NCBI GenBank assembly: GCA_017307505.1
Contig: JAFKEE010000019.1
Coordinates: forward strand, 248,001 to 312,000
Source: Acidobacteriota bacterium
Lineage (GTDB): Bacteria > Acidobacteriota > Terriglobia > Bryobacterales > Bryobacteraceae
Reading direction: 5' to 3'
DNA: 64,000 nt
Shown: positions 24,948 through 32,333 of the stretch, piece after piece
Numbering within the stretch: the stretch's first letter is position 1
Layout of the letters: the number at the start of each line of letters is the position of its first letter
Made by a program: the position numbers and the translations under genes
Notes under the pieces: generated by a model
Told to the model about the DNA's origin: nothing
The model's database searches: none
What the model saw: only the letters and a program-made list of their open reading frames with translations

Positions 24948-26516
24948 CTAGACCGGGACCTTTCCGGCCATTTGGCTGATCTTGATGACGACGAACTCGA
25001 CAGGCTTGAGCGGAGCGAAGCCCACCAGAATGTTCACAATGCCCTTGTTGATGTCGTCCTGGGTCGTGGTTTCCGAGTCGCATTTCACGAAGTACGCTTC
25101 TTTGGGCGTCTGTCCCTGGAACGCACCCTGGCGGAACAGGGAGTTCATGAATGCGCCGAAGTTCAGCCGGATCTGGGCCCAGAGCGGTTCGTCGTTCGGC
25201 TCGAAGACAATCCACTTCGACGCCCGGAACAGGCTCTCTTCAATGAAGAGCGCTGTGCGCCGCACCGGGATGTACTTCCACTCCGAAGCCTGAGCGTCCG
25301 CGCCTGCCAGCGTCCGCGCCCCCCAGCATGTGTGGCCGAGGATCGGGAACGTCCTCAGGCAGTTGATCGCTATCGGATTCAGGTCGCCGTTTTCCAGGTC
25401 GGTCAGCGTATACTGCAGACCCTGGGCGCCCAGCAACTTCGCTTCCTCGCCCGCGGGTGCCTTCCACACACCTCGATTCGTATCGATGCGCGCGTAGACT
25501 CCAGCCATTGCCCCCGAGGGCGCGAACAGCCTCGGCCGGTTCTCCTTCAAGGGATCAGAGAACAGGATTCTCGGCCAGTAGATGACGGAGTTCTTGCTTC
25601 TGAAGGGATCCACGGCGGCTTTGCCCGTATCCACCGCAGCCTTGTCTTTCCAGCCTGCCGGCGGATCGTAGATCAGGATGGCGCGTTTGGTTTCCGCATA
25701 CACCACGGCCGCCGACCACACCGCGTTCCCGATATCCGGAGCGCCCGGCTTCTCGCCTTCGGAGTAAGGAGGAATCACCAGGATCGTGACAATCTCCGCA
25801 TCTTCCAGCGCGTACATGCCCTTCTTCGACGCCGGCCCGCCGCCCGGTGCCAGGTCCGTGTCGCCCAGCGGCCCTCCGTCGCTGGGAGTCCCGCTGTCGA
25901 TCGTATTGAAGTCCGCCACGGCGTTCGGCCGGTCCGGCGGCACCGTGCCCGTTACCGTCACCAGGTTTGACTCGTTGGCGACGACCGACTGCACGAATCG
26001 GGGCTTGTTCGGGTCGCCAGTTACATTGCGGTACTCCTCGCGAATCACGGTCACTTCGTTCGTGATCGGATCCGTGATCTTCAGCACCACAGTGAGGTTG
26101 TACTCATCTGCCTGCTGCGGGACGCGTGTGTTGTGGTCAACGGTAAAGAACAGGTCCTTCGACCAGGTGCCCGGCGTCTTCGCCGAAAGAAACAGGTTGC
26201 CGGTGGGAGTGGGCAGCTTGTAGGTCACGGCCGCGGCAGCAGCGGTTGCCGTGTCCACCACGCGCACCACATAGGCATCCGCGCCACCGTTCAGAAAGTA
26301 CTGCTGGACGGCGTACCCCAACTCGCTCATGCTCCACAGCCCGCCGAACGTTCGTTCGAAATCGGTGAAGTTGTGGATTCGGATCGGCTGGTTCAGCGGA
26401 CCGCGCTTGGCCCGTCCCACGAAGCCAGCCACGGCCGTCGGCACCGCGACAATCGTTCTTACGGGACTGGGGACTTCTTCGATATAGACGCCAGGATAGT
26501 TCAGAGTGCTCGGCAT
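24948..26516 (-). CDS. eCIS contractile sheath protein
   Basis: This is a 522-residue tail sheath subunit of the Afp2/Pvc2 class. The N-terminus is diagnostic: LNYPGVYIEEVPSPVRTIV, VPTAVAGFVGRAKRGP, then FTDFERTFGGLWSMSELGYAVQQYF and GGADAYVVRV. The C-terminal assembly domain carries WKYIPVRRTALFIEESLF, FEPNDEPLWAQIRLNFGAFM, LFRQGAFQGQTPKEAYFVKCD and INKGIVNILVGFAPLKPVEFVVIKI, the strands that interlock neighbouring sheath subunits. The middle 150 residues are an exposed insertion domain. Only a single sheath gene is found, unlike the three of Afp/PVC. Confidence 0.96.
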   Translation of the reverse strand: MPSTLNYPGVYIEEVPSPVRTIVAVPTAVAGFVGRAKRGPLNQPIRIHNFTDFERTFGGLWSMSELGYAVQQYFLNGGADAYVVRVVDTATAAAAAVTYKLPTPTGNLFLSAKTPGTWSKDLFFTVDHNTRVPQQADEYNLTVVLKITDPITNEVTVIREEYRNVTGDPNKPRFVQSVVANESNLVTVTGTVPPDRPNAVADFNTIDSGTPSDGGPLGDTDLAPGGGPASKKGMYALEDAEIVTILVIPPYSEGEKPGAPDIGNAVWSAAVVYAETKRAILIYDPPAGWKDKAAVDTGKAAVDPFRSKNSVIYWPRILFSDPLKENRPRLFAPSGAMAGVYARIDTNRGVWKAPAGEEAKLLGAQGLQYTLTDLENGDLNPIAINCLRTFPILGHTCWGARTLAGADAQASEWKYIPVRRTALFIEESLFRASKWIVFEPNDEPLWAQIRLNFGAFMNSLFRQGAFQGQTPKEAYFVKCDSETTTQDDINKGIVNILVGFAPLKPVEFVVIKISQMAGKVPV

Positions 26517-26543
26517 GATGGCTCCTTTCGCGGTTCAGTGCCC

Positions 26544-26918
26544 TCAACTCTTGCGGAGGACGAAAACATCCACCGTCACATCGGCGGTGGTGCCATTGGC
26601 AATCGAGATGGGACCCGCGGCCGCGCCGGCTTTCACTGCCAGGTCACCGCCCGATAGCACCTGCGGCTGCGTCAATTTGTAGGCGGAGCCTGCTGGGTCG
26701 AACTTGTATGTCAGCAGCGCGTCATACTTGCTCGACGACATGATCAGCAGCAGCAGCTTGTCCGCCGCGGCCGGCTGCAGGTCGACGCTCTTGTTCCCGG
26801 CCTTCGGTACGGTCACCGTGATGCGGTCGAGACCGTCGGCGCTGATCTGCCAGCTCACTCCGACATTGGGCCCGCCCGAAACCTGCACTCCTAGCGTGGC
26901 GTTCGCACTAATCGGCAT
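26544..26918 (-). CDS. Small beta-rich protein of the eCIS operon, unknown function
   Basis: I do not recognise this 124-residue protein. It is rich in alternating hydrophobic residues (GVSWQISADGLDRITVTVPK, DKLLLLIMSSSKYDALLTYKF, TADVTVDVFVLRKS), which suggests a single beta-sandwich domain, without signal peptide or membrane segment. The ATG at 26918 is preferred over 26924 because the GGAGG lies 9 bases before it and only 3 bases before the other. It overlaps the first gene of the operon by 11 bases and precedes the sheath gene by 27 bases. A cap or surface component of the particle is possible, but this is a guess from position. Confidence 0.75.
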   Translation of the reverse strand: MPISANATLGVQVSGGPNVGVSWQISADGLDRITVTVPKAGNKSVDLQPAAADKLLLLIMSSSKYDALLTYKFDPAGSAYKLTQPQVLSGGDLAVKAGAAAGPISIANGTTADVTVDVFVLRKS

Positions 26919-27180
26919 CGTCATCTCCCTCCAATTGGACTTCCGCGGAATAAGGGCCGGCGAGGTCCACCGGATACAGCTTCTGAAGCGGAACTATCAC
27001 TTTCGTCCGGTCGCTGAGTTCCACAACTCCAAATGCCTCCGACTGCACACCTGAACGCGTAATGCTCGACAACACACCCAGCAGCCGCTCCCCTTCTCCG
27101 AGGGTTTGCAGCAATTCGCGCGCCCCCGGCAGGTAGACATCCTGGATCTGAAATGCGACGTTCTCACCTTTGCGCGCCAC
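26908..27180 (-). CDS. Small acidic protein, first gene of the eCIS operon, unknown function
   Basis: This 90-residue protein begins with GTG, with AAAGGA about 9 bases upstream. It has no motif I can name. It is soluble, mixed alpha/beta, with a short core (LQTLGEGERLLGVLSSITRS, AFGVVELSDRTKVIVPLQKLYPVDL) and an acidic tail (EGDDDAD). The GxxEAFGVVELSDRTKVIVPL part resembles a small SH3-like barrel. As the first gene after the probable promoter it could be an early regulator or assembly factor. It overlaps the next gene, which supports it being a true coding sequence. Confidence 0.7.
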   Translation of the reverse strand: MARKGENVAFQIQDVYLPGARELLQTLGEGERLLGVLSSITRSGVQSEAFGVVELSDRTKVIVPLQKLYPVDLAGPYSAEVQLEGDDDAD

Positions 27181-27209
27181 AGGCCGGTGTCCTTTGTCCG
27201 TTCTGCTTT

Positions 27210-27226
27210 GGCAGGTGGAGGACCAC
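27210..27226 (-). promoter_or_regulatory. Candidate sigma-54 (-24/-12) promoter of the eCIS operon
   Basis: On the minus strand GTGGTCCTCCACCTGCC has GG and GC separated by 10 bases, the spacing needed for sigma-54, with TGG and TGC kept. The remainder fits TGGCAC-N5-TTGC only partly. Transcription would start near 27199, about 20 bases before the GTG of the first gene. The sigma-54 activator gene directly upstream makes such a promoter plausible, but a GG-N10-GC pair alone occurs often by chance. Confidence 0.3.
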
Positions 27227-27357
27227 TCCGGCCGCCTCAGTCCGTCCGCTTGTTTTGTTGGAGTTCGATTTGGGGCCAGGCGGTGGGGGAAGCCGGCGCC
27301 TGCATAAATCTGCAGTTCGGGACCAGACTTCCTGCAGGTTTTCTCAGCCCGTCCCCT

Positions 27358-28530
27358 TCAGGCGATCTGCGAAAGTCCCTTGGTTTGAGTCATGGGACGA
27401 GGCCCTGAATCCCGGCTGCCGGTGCTCTCCGCGCGATCCATACCTATGGACAGGTCCAGCTCATGCAGCTTCTGGTAAAGGCTCCGCTCGCTGATTCCCA
27501 GCTTGCCAGCCAGCGCTTTGCGCGTCATTCCCTTGGATCTCAGCGCTTCCTCCAGCAAGGCCCGCTCAAACGAACCCAGCGCTCCGTCCAGGGACATCAG
27601 TCCCTGCTGGATGCTCAGCCACGATTGGGCGACCGCGCTTTGGAGCACGTCCGCCGTCCGCCGCTCCGGTGGAGCCGTCCCCTGGCTCGTCCAGTCCTGC
27701 AAAGTCAGGCAGTCGCCCGTCGACTTCGCGAACAGCATGCGCTGGACGGCATGTTCCAGCTCCCGGATGTTGCCGGCAAACGGGTGTCTCTCCAGGCGGC
27801 GCAGCAGTTGCTCGTCCACCGCGGCAATTGGACCGTACAGTGCCTTATGCCGGGCCGCGAACTCCAGTATCAGGGCCTCCAGGTCGCAGTGGCGTTCTCT
27901 CAGGGGAGGGATCCGCAGATGAATGACATTCAGCCTGTAATACAGGTCGGCCCGGAATGCCCTTTCCCCCACCAGAGATTCCAGCGCGGTGTTCGCCGCC
28001 GCGATCACCCGCACGTCCACCGGCAGTTCCTCGTCGCTTCCGATTGGTCTCACCCGCCCGCGTTGAAGCACATCCAGCAGCTTGGCCTGGATATTGGGAG
28101 ACAGATCGTTCACATCGTCCAGAAAGATCGTTCCGCCGCGGGCGCTCAGGAACAGTCCGGACCGTGCGGCATGGGCGCCGGAATAAGCACCGCGCGCGTG
28201 GCCGAAGAGTTCCGACTCAGCCAGGCTCTCAGGAATCGCACCACACGCTACGGTTACAAACGGGCAGCGGCGCCGCTTCTCATCCAGTTCGTGGATGGCG
28301 CTGGCCAGAATCTGCTTGCCCGTGCCGGTCTCGCCTTCCACCAGCAGGGGTACATCGCTAATCCGCGCCGCCTTCCAGGCCTGGCGCAGCAGGGGCATCA
28401 TTTGCGGACCACAGGTGCTCACCAGCCCCATGCTCGCGAAGACCTCTCTCAGAGTCTCGTCATTGACTTGGGCAGGATTCACTGCGGTTCGATAGCCAGC
28501 TTGAGGTGCACTCATGGCATCGACTTCCAT
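27358..28530 (-). CDS. Sigma-54-dependent activator without receiver domain
   Basis: This 390-residue enhancer-binding protein probably switches on the eCIS operon, which starts 177 bases downstream on the same strand. The AAA+ domain spans about residues 38-275: Walker A GETGTGKQ (66-73), the sigma-54 contact loop as GAYSGA (114-119) instead of GAFTGA, Walker B FLDD (136-139) where FLDE is usual, and [22 protein letters not shown] Fis-type helix-turn-helix lies near residues 325-360 ([30 protein letters not shown]). There is no receiver, GAF or PAS domain, only about 35 residues before the AAA+ part, so activity may be set by its amount or by a partner. The ATG at 28530 has GGGGGA 5 bases upstream. 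Confidence 0.92.
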   Translation of the reverse strand: MEVDAMSAPQAGYRTAVNPAQVNDETLREVFASMGLVSTCGPQMMPLLRQAWKAARISDVPLLVEGETGTGKQILASAIHELDEKRRRCPFVTVACGAIPESLAESELFGHARGAYSGAHAARSGLFLSARGGTIFLDDVNDLSPNIQAKLLDVLQRGRVRPIGSDEELPVDVRVIAAANTALESLVGERAFRADLYYRLNVIHLRIPPLRERHCDLEALILEFAARHKALYGPIAAVDEQLLRRLERHPFAGNIRELEHAVQRMLFAKSTGDCLTLQDWTSQGTAPPERRTADVLQSAVAQSWLSIQQGLMSLDGALGSFERALLEEALRSKGMTRKALAGKLGISERSLYQKLHELDLSIGMDRAESTGSRDSGPRPMTQTKGLSQIA

Positions 28531-28537
28531 TCCATTC

Positions 28538-28554
28538 CCCCATCCCAGATGGGG
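28538..28554 (-). promoter_or_regulatory. Small palindrome covering the ribosome-binding site of the sigma-54 activator
   Basis: CCCCATC-TGG-GATGGGG (minus strand) has perfect 7-base arms and a 3-base centre. The second arm holds the G-rich Shine-Dalgarno sequence of the activator gene. As RNA it could hide the ribosome-binding site; as DNA it could be a repressor site. There is no direct evidence for either. Confidence 0.4.
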
Positions 28555-28742
28555 ACTCCGATCAGACTAGAGTGAATCCTAGCGCACTTTCGTTTCGGTT
28601 TCTCCAAATTTTCAGCAGCAGTTTCTGGTACCCGCTAGAACCATTGGCCAATCCGGTACCTGCTTCCGCGTAGTACCATATCCGCTCTTTCCTAACCCCA
28701 CCTCATCTTGTTTGTTTGCACCGGATAGGGTTTCCTGGATAC

Positions 28743-29036
28743 ATGGTGCTTAGACAGGAACGCCGTACCTCGGCGCGCCAGACCGAGGATTGCAGTATCT
28801 ATTTCTTCGGCGAAGGCTCGCGTGGCAGCTGGCAACTTCGTGGTGTGGTTTCCGATGTATCCGGCCAAGGCCTGGCGTTCCGGTCCCAACACAAATGGCA
28901 GGTGGGAACTATCCTCTGGTGCGCCGTGCCCTCCAAGGCGATCTACACACGGGCCATGGTCTGCCACTGCACCGGCCAGCCCTGGCATCGCAGGACGGGC
29001 GTCCGCTTCCTCGCCGCCCCGCTGCCCGAAGAATAA
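28743..29036 (+). CDS. PilZ domain protein
   Basis: This 97-residue single-domain PilZ protein is a likely cyclic di-GMP receptor. The binding motifs are in place: RQERRTSAR near the start (the RxxxR element) and DVSGQGLAF (the D/NxSxxG element), followed by GTILWCAVPSKAIYTRAMV and TGVRFLAAPL, the strands that close the barrel. A TTG at 28716 would add nine residues; the ATG at 28743 is preferred. It is transcribed divergently from the sigma-54 activator across a 212-base gap, so the two may share control, but no functional tie is shown. Confidence 0.8.
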   Translation: MVLRQERRTSARQTEDCSIYFFGEGSRGSWQLRGVVSDVSGQGLAFRSQHKWQVGTILWCAVPSKAIYTRAMVCHCTGQPWHRRTGVRFLAAPLPEE

Positions 29037-29081
29037 CGAACCTCAATCTTTTCAGTCTTTGAGATCCGTTATTACAAAACT

Positions 29082-29109
29082 CTGACAATTCCGCTCTTGC
29101 TGGTATAGG
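29082..29109 (+). promoter_or_regulatory. Candidate sigma-70 promoter of the nitronate monooxygenase gene
   Basis: CTGACA (29082-29087) and TATAGG (29104-29109) are separated by 16 bases. Transcription would start around 29116, leaving a leader of about 8 bases before the ATG at 29124. That agrees with the lack of a visible ribosome-binding site there. Confidence 0.45.
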
Positions 29110-29123
29110 ATGATGCTCTATAG

Positions 29124-30575
29124 ATGGGCAACTCTTCCAGTTTTACCCTCCCCAAGATCATCCAGGGTGGGATGGGTGTCGGTGTTTCCAATTGGCGGCT
29201 CGCCCGCACGGTTTCCAGCCTAGGTCAACTCGGTGTCGTCTCCGGCACAGCCCTTGACCGGGTATTGATCCGCCGGTTGCAGGACGGAGATCCGGGCGGC
29301 CACATGCGCCAGGCGCTGGATGCGTTCCCGTTCCCCGAGATTGCCGAGTCGATCTGGGCGAAGTACTACATCGAAGGCGGCAAGGACGAAAAGGCTGCCT
29401 ACCGGAATGCCCCGCTCCACGACAAGGTGATGCCTCGCGAAGTGGCCGAGTTGTGTGTCGCCGCCAACTTCGTGGAGATCTTCCTGGCCAAGGTCGGCCA
29501 CTCCAATCCCGTCGGAATCAATTATTTGGAGAAGATCCAGCCGCCGCATCTGGCCTCCATTTACGGAGCCATGCTGGCCGGCGTGGACTACGTCCTGATG
29601 GGCGCCGGAATCCCCATGAAGATCCCCGGCGTGCTCGACCGCTTCGTGAACCACGAGTCGGCCACCTATCCTCTCTATGTAGCCGGAGCTCAACCCGGCG
29701 ACGACACCACCATGGTGTTCGATCCCCAGGAGTTCCGCGCCCACGCCCTGCCGCCGTTGAAGCGGCCCATGTTCCTGGCCATTATCGCCTCGAATACCCT
29801 GGCCGTCACCCTGGTCAAGAAGGCCAACGGCAAGGTGGACGGTTTTGTCATCGAAGGCCCCACAGCCGGCGGCCACAATGCCCCGCCCCGCGGAAAACTC
29901 CTTCTGAATGAGCGGAATGAGCCCGTCTACGGCGAGCGCGACAAGGTCGATCTGCCCAAAATGTGTGAGTTGGGCCTGCCTTTCTGGCTGGCTGGGGGCT
30001 ATGGCTCCCCTGAGATGTTGGCTGAAGCGCTGGATGCCGGCGCCGCCGGTGTCCAGGTCGGCACGGCATTCGCCTACTCCGAAGAATCCGGGCTCCGCGA
30101 CGATTACAAGCAGCAGGTTCTGGAACTGGTGCGCAACGGCGAAGCCACGGTCTTTACCGACCGGCTGGCATCACCCACCGGATTCCCGTTCAAAGTAGTC
30201 CAGACAGAAGGCACGGTTTCCGACGCCGCCGTCTACGACGCCCGTCCGCGCATCTGCGACCTGGGCTACCTGCGCGAAGCCTACCGCACCCCGGAGGGTG
30301 AGATCGACTTCCGCTGCGCGTCGGAACCCGTCTCCATCTTCGTAGCCAAGGGCGGCGACATCGCGGAGACCGAGGGGCGCAAATGTGTCTGCAATGCCCT
30401 GATGGCCACGGTCGGCCAACCGCAGATCCGCAACGGCAAGTACCTGGAAGCCGGCGTGATCACCAGCGGCGACGATCTTCCTGAAATTAAACGGTTTATG
30501 CGCGATGACGGCAGCCGCTACCATGCCTCGGATGTCGTCACCGTAATGCTGAGCAAAGTTCAGGAACTGGTCTAG
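29124..30575 (+). CDS. Nitronate monooxygenase/2-nitropropane dioxygenase-like FMN protein
   Basis: This is a 483-residue protein of the nitronate monooxygenase superfamily, an FMN-binding TIM barrel. The family features are PKIIQGGMGVGVSNWRLA at the start, the substrate/FMN stretch DGFVIEGPTAGGHNAPPRG (with the conserved GGH), PFWLAGGYGSPEMLAEALDAGAAGVQVGTAF as the phosphate-binding part, and ASPTGFPFKV. It is longer than bacterial nitronate monooxygenases (about 320-380) because of insertions and a C-terminal 100-residue extension with several cysteines (CDLGY, RKCVCNAL). It belongs to a long subgroup whose substrate is unknown to me. Its stop is one base from the stop of the convergent response regulator. 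Confidence 0.82.
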   Translation: MGNSSSFTLPKIIQGGMGVGVSNWRLARTVSSLGQLGVVSGTALDRVLIRRLQDGDPGGHMRQALDAFPFPEIAESIWAKYYIEGGKDEKAAYRNAPLHDKVMPREVAELCVAANFVEIFLAKVGHSNPVGINYLEKIQPPHLASIYGAMLAGVDYVLMGAGIPMKIPGVLDRFVNHESATYPLYVAGAQPGDDTTMVFDPQEFRAHALPPLKRPMFLAIIASNTLAVTLVKKANGKVDGFVIEGPTAGGHNAPPRGKLLLNERNEPVYGERDKVDLPKMCELGLPFWLAGGYGSPEMLAEALDAGAAGVQVGTAFAYSEESGLRDDYKQQVLELVRNGEATVFTDRLASPTGFPFKVVQTEGTVSDAAVYDARPRICDLGYLREAYRTPEGEIDFRCASEPVSIFVAKGGDIAETEGRKCVCNALMATVGQPQIRNGKYLEAGVITSGDDLPEIKRFMRDDGSRYHASDVVTVMLSKVQELV

Positions 30576-30576
30576 A

Positions 30577-31329
30577 TTACTTGGAGGCAGGGGGATCGGC
30601 CACAAACCGGTACCCCACGCCACGCACCGTCAGCAGATGCTGCGGCCGGGTGGGCACGTCCTCAATGTAGCGGCGCAGCCGGACAATGAAGTTGTCGATG
30701 GCGCGTGTATCGGTATCCTCACGCAGGCCCCACACCTCTTCCAGCATCGTTTTGCGCGATACGGGAGCGCCCTCGTGCTGGATCAGGTGGCGCAGCAGAT
30801 TCGCCTCCATCAGAGTCAGCGGGAATGCTTCGCCGCGTACCACCAGCTCCAGCCGGTCGAAGTTAACTGACTTTTCTCCAAAGGTGTAGGTGTCCTTCGG
30901 CTCGGCAGCCGAGGTGGCAGCGCTCGACAAAGACGATTGGAGCCATTCCTTGCGCCGCAACAATCCTCGCAGCCGGGCAATGAGGATCCCCAAATCGAAC
31001 GGCTTCGTCAGGTAATCGTCCGCACCCGCCGAAAACCCGCGCAGCACGTCATCCGGATGCCCGCGGGCCGTCAGCATCAGGGTGGGGATAAACTGTCCGC
31101 TTTGACGGAGTTCCGAGATGACCGTGAAACCGTCCTTGCCCGGTAGCATCACATCCAGCACGACCACATCGAAAGCGTCCGACTGTGGTGTCGGATTCTG
31201 AGGTACCAGCAAAGCCAGGGCGGCTTCGCCATTGTCGACTACGTCCACCTGGTAGCCTTCCGCCTCCAGATTGAAGCGCAGCCCTTCGGCCAGGTGCTGC
31301 TCGTCCTCGACAACAAGAATACGGCTCAT
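30577..31329 (-). CDS. OmpR-family response regulator
   Basis: This is a 250-residue transcription regulator with an N-terminal receiver domain (RILVVEDEQHLAEGLRFNLE, phospho-acceptor in VVVLDVMLPGKDG, switch residues in LMLTARG, DYLTKPFDLGIL). The C-terminal winged helix is of the OmpR/PhoB type (LTLMEANLLRHLIQHEGAPVSR, then DNFIVRLRRYIED and VRGVGYRF). A polyserine/alanine linker of about 20 residues joins the domains. The ATG overlaps the stop of the histidine kinase gene by four bases, so the two form a pair. The genes it controls are not evident from the neighbours. Confidence 0.93.
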   Translation of the reverse strand: MSRILVVEDEQHLAEGLRFNLEAEGYQVDVVDNGEAALALLVPQNPTPQSDAFDVVVLDVMLPGKDGFTVISELRQSGQFIPTLMLTARGHPDDVLRGFSAGADDYLTKPFDLGILIARLRGLLRRKEWLQSSLSSAATSAAEPKDTYTFGEKSVNFDRLELVVRGEAFPLTLMEANLLRHLIQHEGAPVSRKTMLEEVWGLREDTDTRAIDNFIVRLRRYIEDVPTRPQHLLTVRGVGYRFVADPPASK

Positions 31330-32252
31330 AACGCAATGGGAAGTTGGAGTATAAAGGTGCTGCCGCGGCCCGGACCCTCACTTTCGGCCCAGACCCGGCC
31401 CCCGTGGCGCTTGGCCACCGAGCGCACAATAAACAGACCCAAACCTGTGCCTTTCACCCGCGCCGCCACCGGACCCGGCACCCGGTAGAACCGCTTGAAG
31501 ATCGACTTGAGTTCCGACTTCGCGATGCCCGGGCCATGATCGATCACGCGCACCACCGCGAACTTCTCGTCGGAACGCGTCGTTTCCACCGTGACATCGA
31601 CCTCTTTGCCGGAGTATTTCACCGCGTTGTCGATGAGGTTGGAAATGGCGGCCCTCACCTCATCCGGATCCCCCATCACCTGCAAGGGCGAGCTTGGGAC
31701 GTGCTTCAGGGCCTCGATGGGCACCCGGTGCACCGTCCGCGCCCGGTTCAAGCATTCCGTCACCATGGCGTCCAGGTCGATGGGCAATACAGTCAACCGT
31801 TTGCCGGAGGCGCCGATGCGGCCGGCGCGCAGCACCTGCTCCACCGTGCTCAGCAGCCGGTCGCTGTCCTCCAACATGATGCGGTAGAACTCGTGGCGCT
31901 TCGCGTCGTCCACCTGACGTGTTTGTAAAGTCTCTAAATACAATCGGATAGAGGCAACTGGCGTCTTCAGTTCGTGGGTGACGGCATTGATGAATGCATC
32001 ATGCTGTTCGTTCCGGCGGATCTCTCGGACCAGGAAGATTGTGTTCAACACCACGCCGCTGATGATGAGCGCCAGAAGGACGACACCCAGAGCCAGAAGA
32101 AGACCGGTGCGCCAGCTGAGCAGAACCCAGCCGACGTAAAGCAGAACCGTAACGGCAATCAGGCCGACGCCCAGGGCGATGAAGAAGGCGATCGACTTGC
32201 GGCGTCCGGCGACAACCATACCTCTAGGGTATGCCAGAGCGAAGGAGGTCAT
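31326..32252 (-). CDS. Sensor histidine kinase
   Basis: This 308-residue membrane histidine kinase is the partner of the overlapping response regulator. Two adjacent membrane segments (IAFFIALGVGLIAVTVLLYV and GLLLALGVVLLALIISGVVL) are joined by only a short loop, so there is no real external sensor domain; it may sense the membrane itself or a partner protein. The H-box FINAVTHELKTPVASIRLYLE, N-box RAAISNLIDNAVKYS, DHGPGIA, F-box IFKRFYRV and G-box GTGLGLFIVRSVAKRHGG are all present. The start is uncertain: the ATG at 32219 has an AGAGG only one base away, and the ATG at 32252 has no clear site. Confidence 0.92.
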   Translation of the reverse strand: MTSFALAYPRGMVVAGRRKSIAFFIALGVGLIAVTVLLYVGWVLLSWRTGLLLALGVVLLALIISGVVLNTIFLVREIRRNEQHDAFINAVTHELKTPVASIRLYLETLQTRQVDDAKRHEFYRIMLEDSDRLLSTVEQVLRAGRIGASGKRLTVLPIDLDAMVTECLNRARTVHRVPIEALKHVPSSPLQVMGDPDEVRAAISNLIDNAVKYSGKEVDVTVETTRSDEKFAVVRVIDHGPGIAKSELKSIFKRFYRVPGPVAARVKGTGLGLFIVRSVAKRHGGRVWAESEGPGRGSTFILQLPIAL

Positions 32253-32275
32253 GAGGATGTTTCAGGGGAAATGGA

Positions 32276-32317
32276 ATCGCCCCGCTGCCAGCCTGTTCAG
32301 CCGGGCAGCGGGGCGAT
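32276..32317 (-). terminator. Strong hairpin downstream of the desaturase gene
   Basis: Arms ATCGCCCCGCTGCC and GGCAGCGGGGCGAT are perfectly complementary over 14 bases, with a 14-base loop, starting 16 bases after the desaturase stop. On the minus strand the hairpin is followed by a mixed TTCCATTTCC rather than a pure T run, so termination may be partial and some read-through into the histidine kinase is possible. Confidence 0.6.
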
Positions 32318-32333
32318 GGGGAACTGCTTGATA

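Noticed and set aside
3026-27180. The possibility that the eCIS locus is a prophage tail region
   Set aside because: The AAA+ ATPase, DUF4255 and DUF4157 genes are eCIS hallmarks, and no capsid, portal, terminase, lysis or integrase gene is seen on either side within the window.
3026-27180. The possibility that the locus is a type VI secretion system
   Set aside because: No TssJ/TssL/TssM membrane complex or ClpV unfoldase is present; the AAA+ protein is of the Afp15 type and the sheath is a single long protein rather than a TssB/TssC pair.
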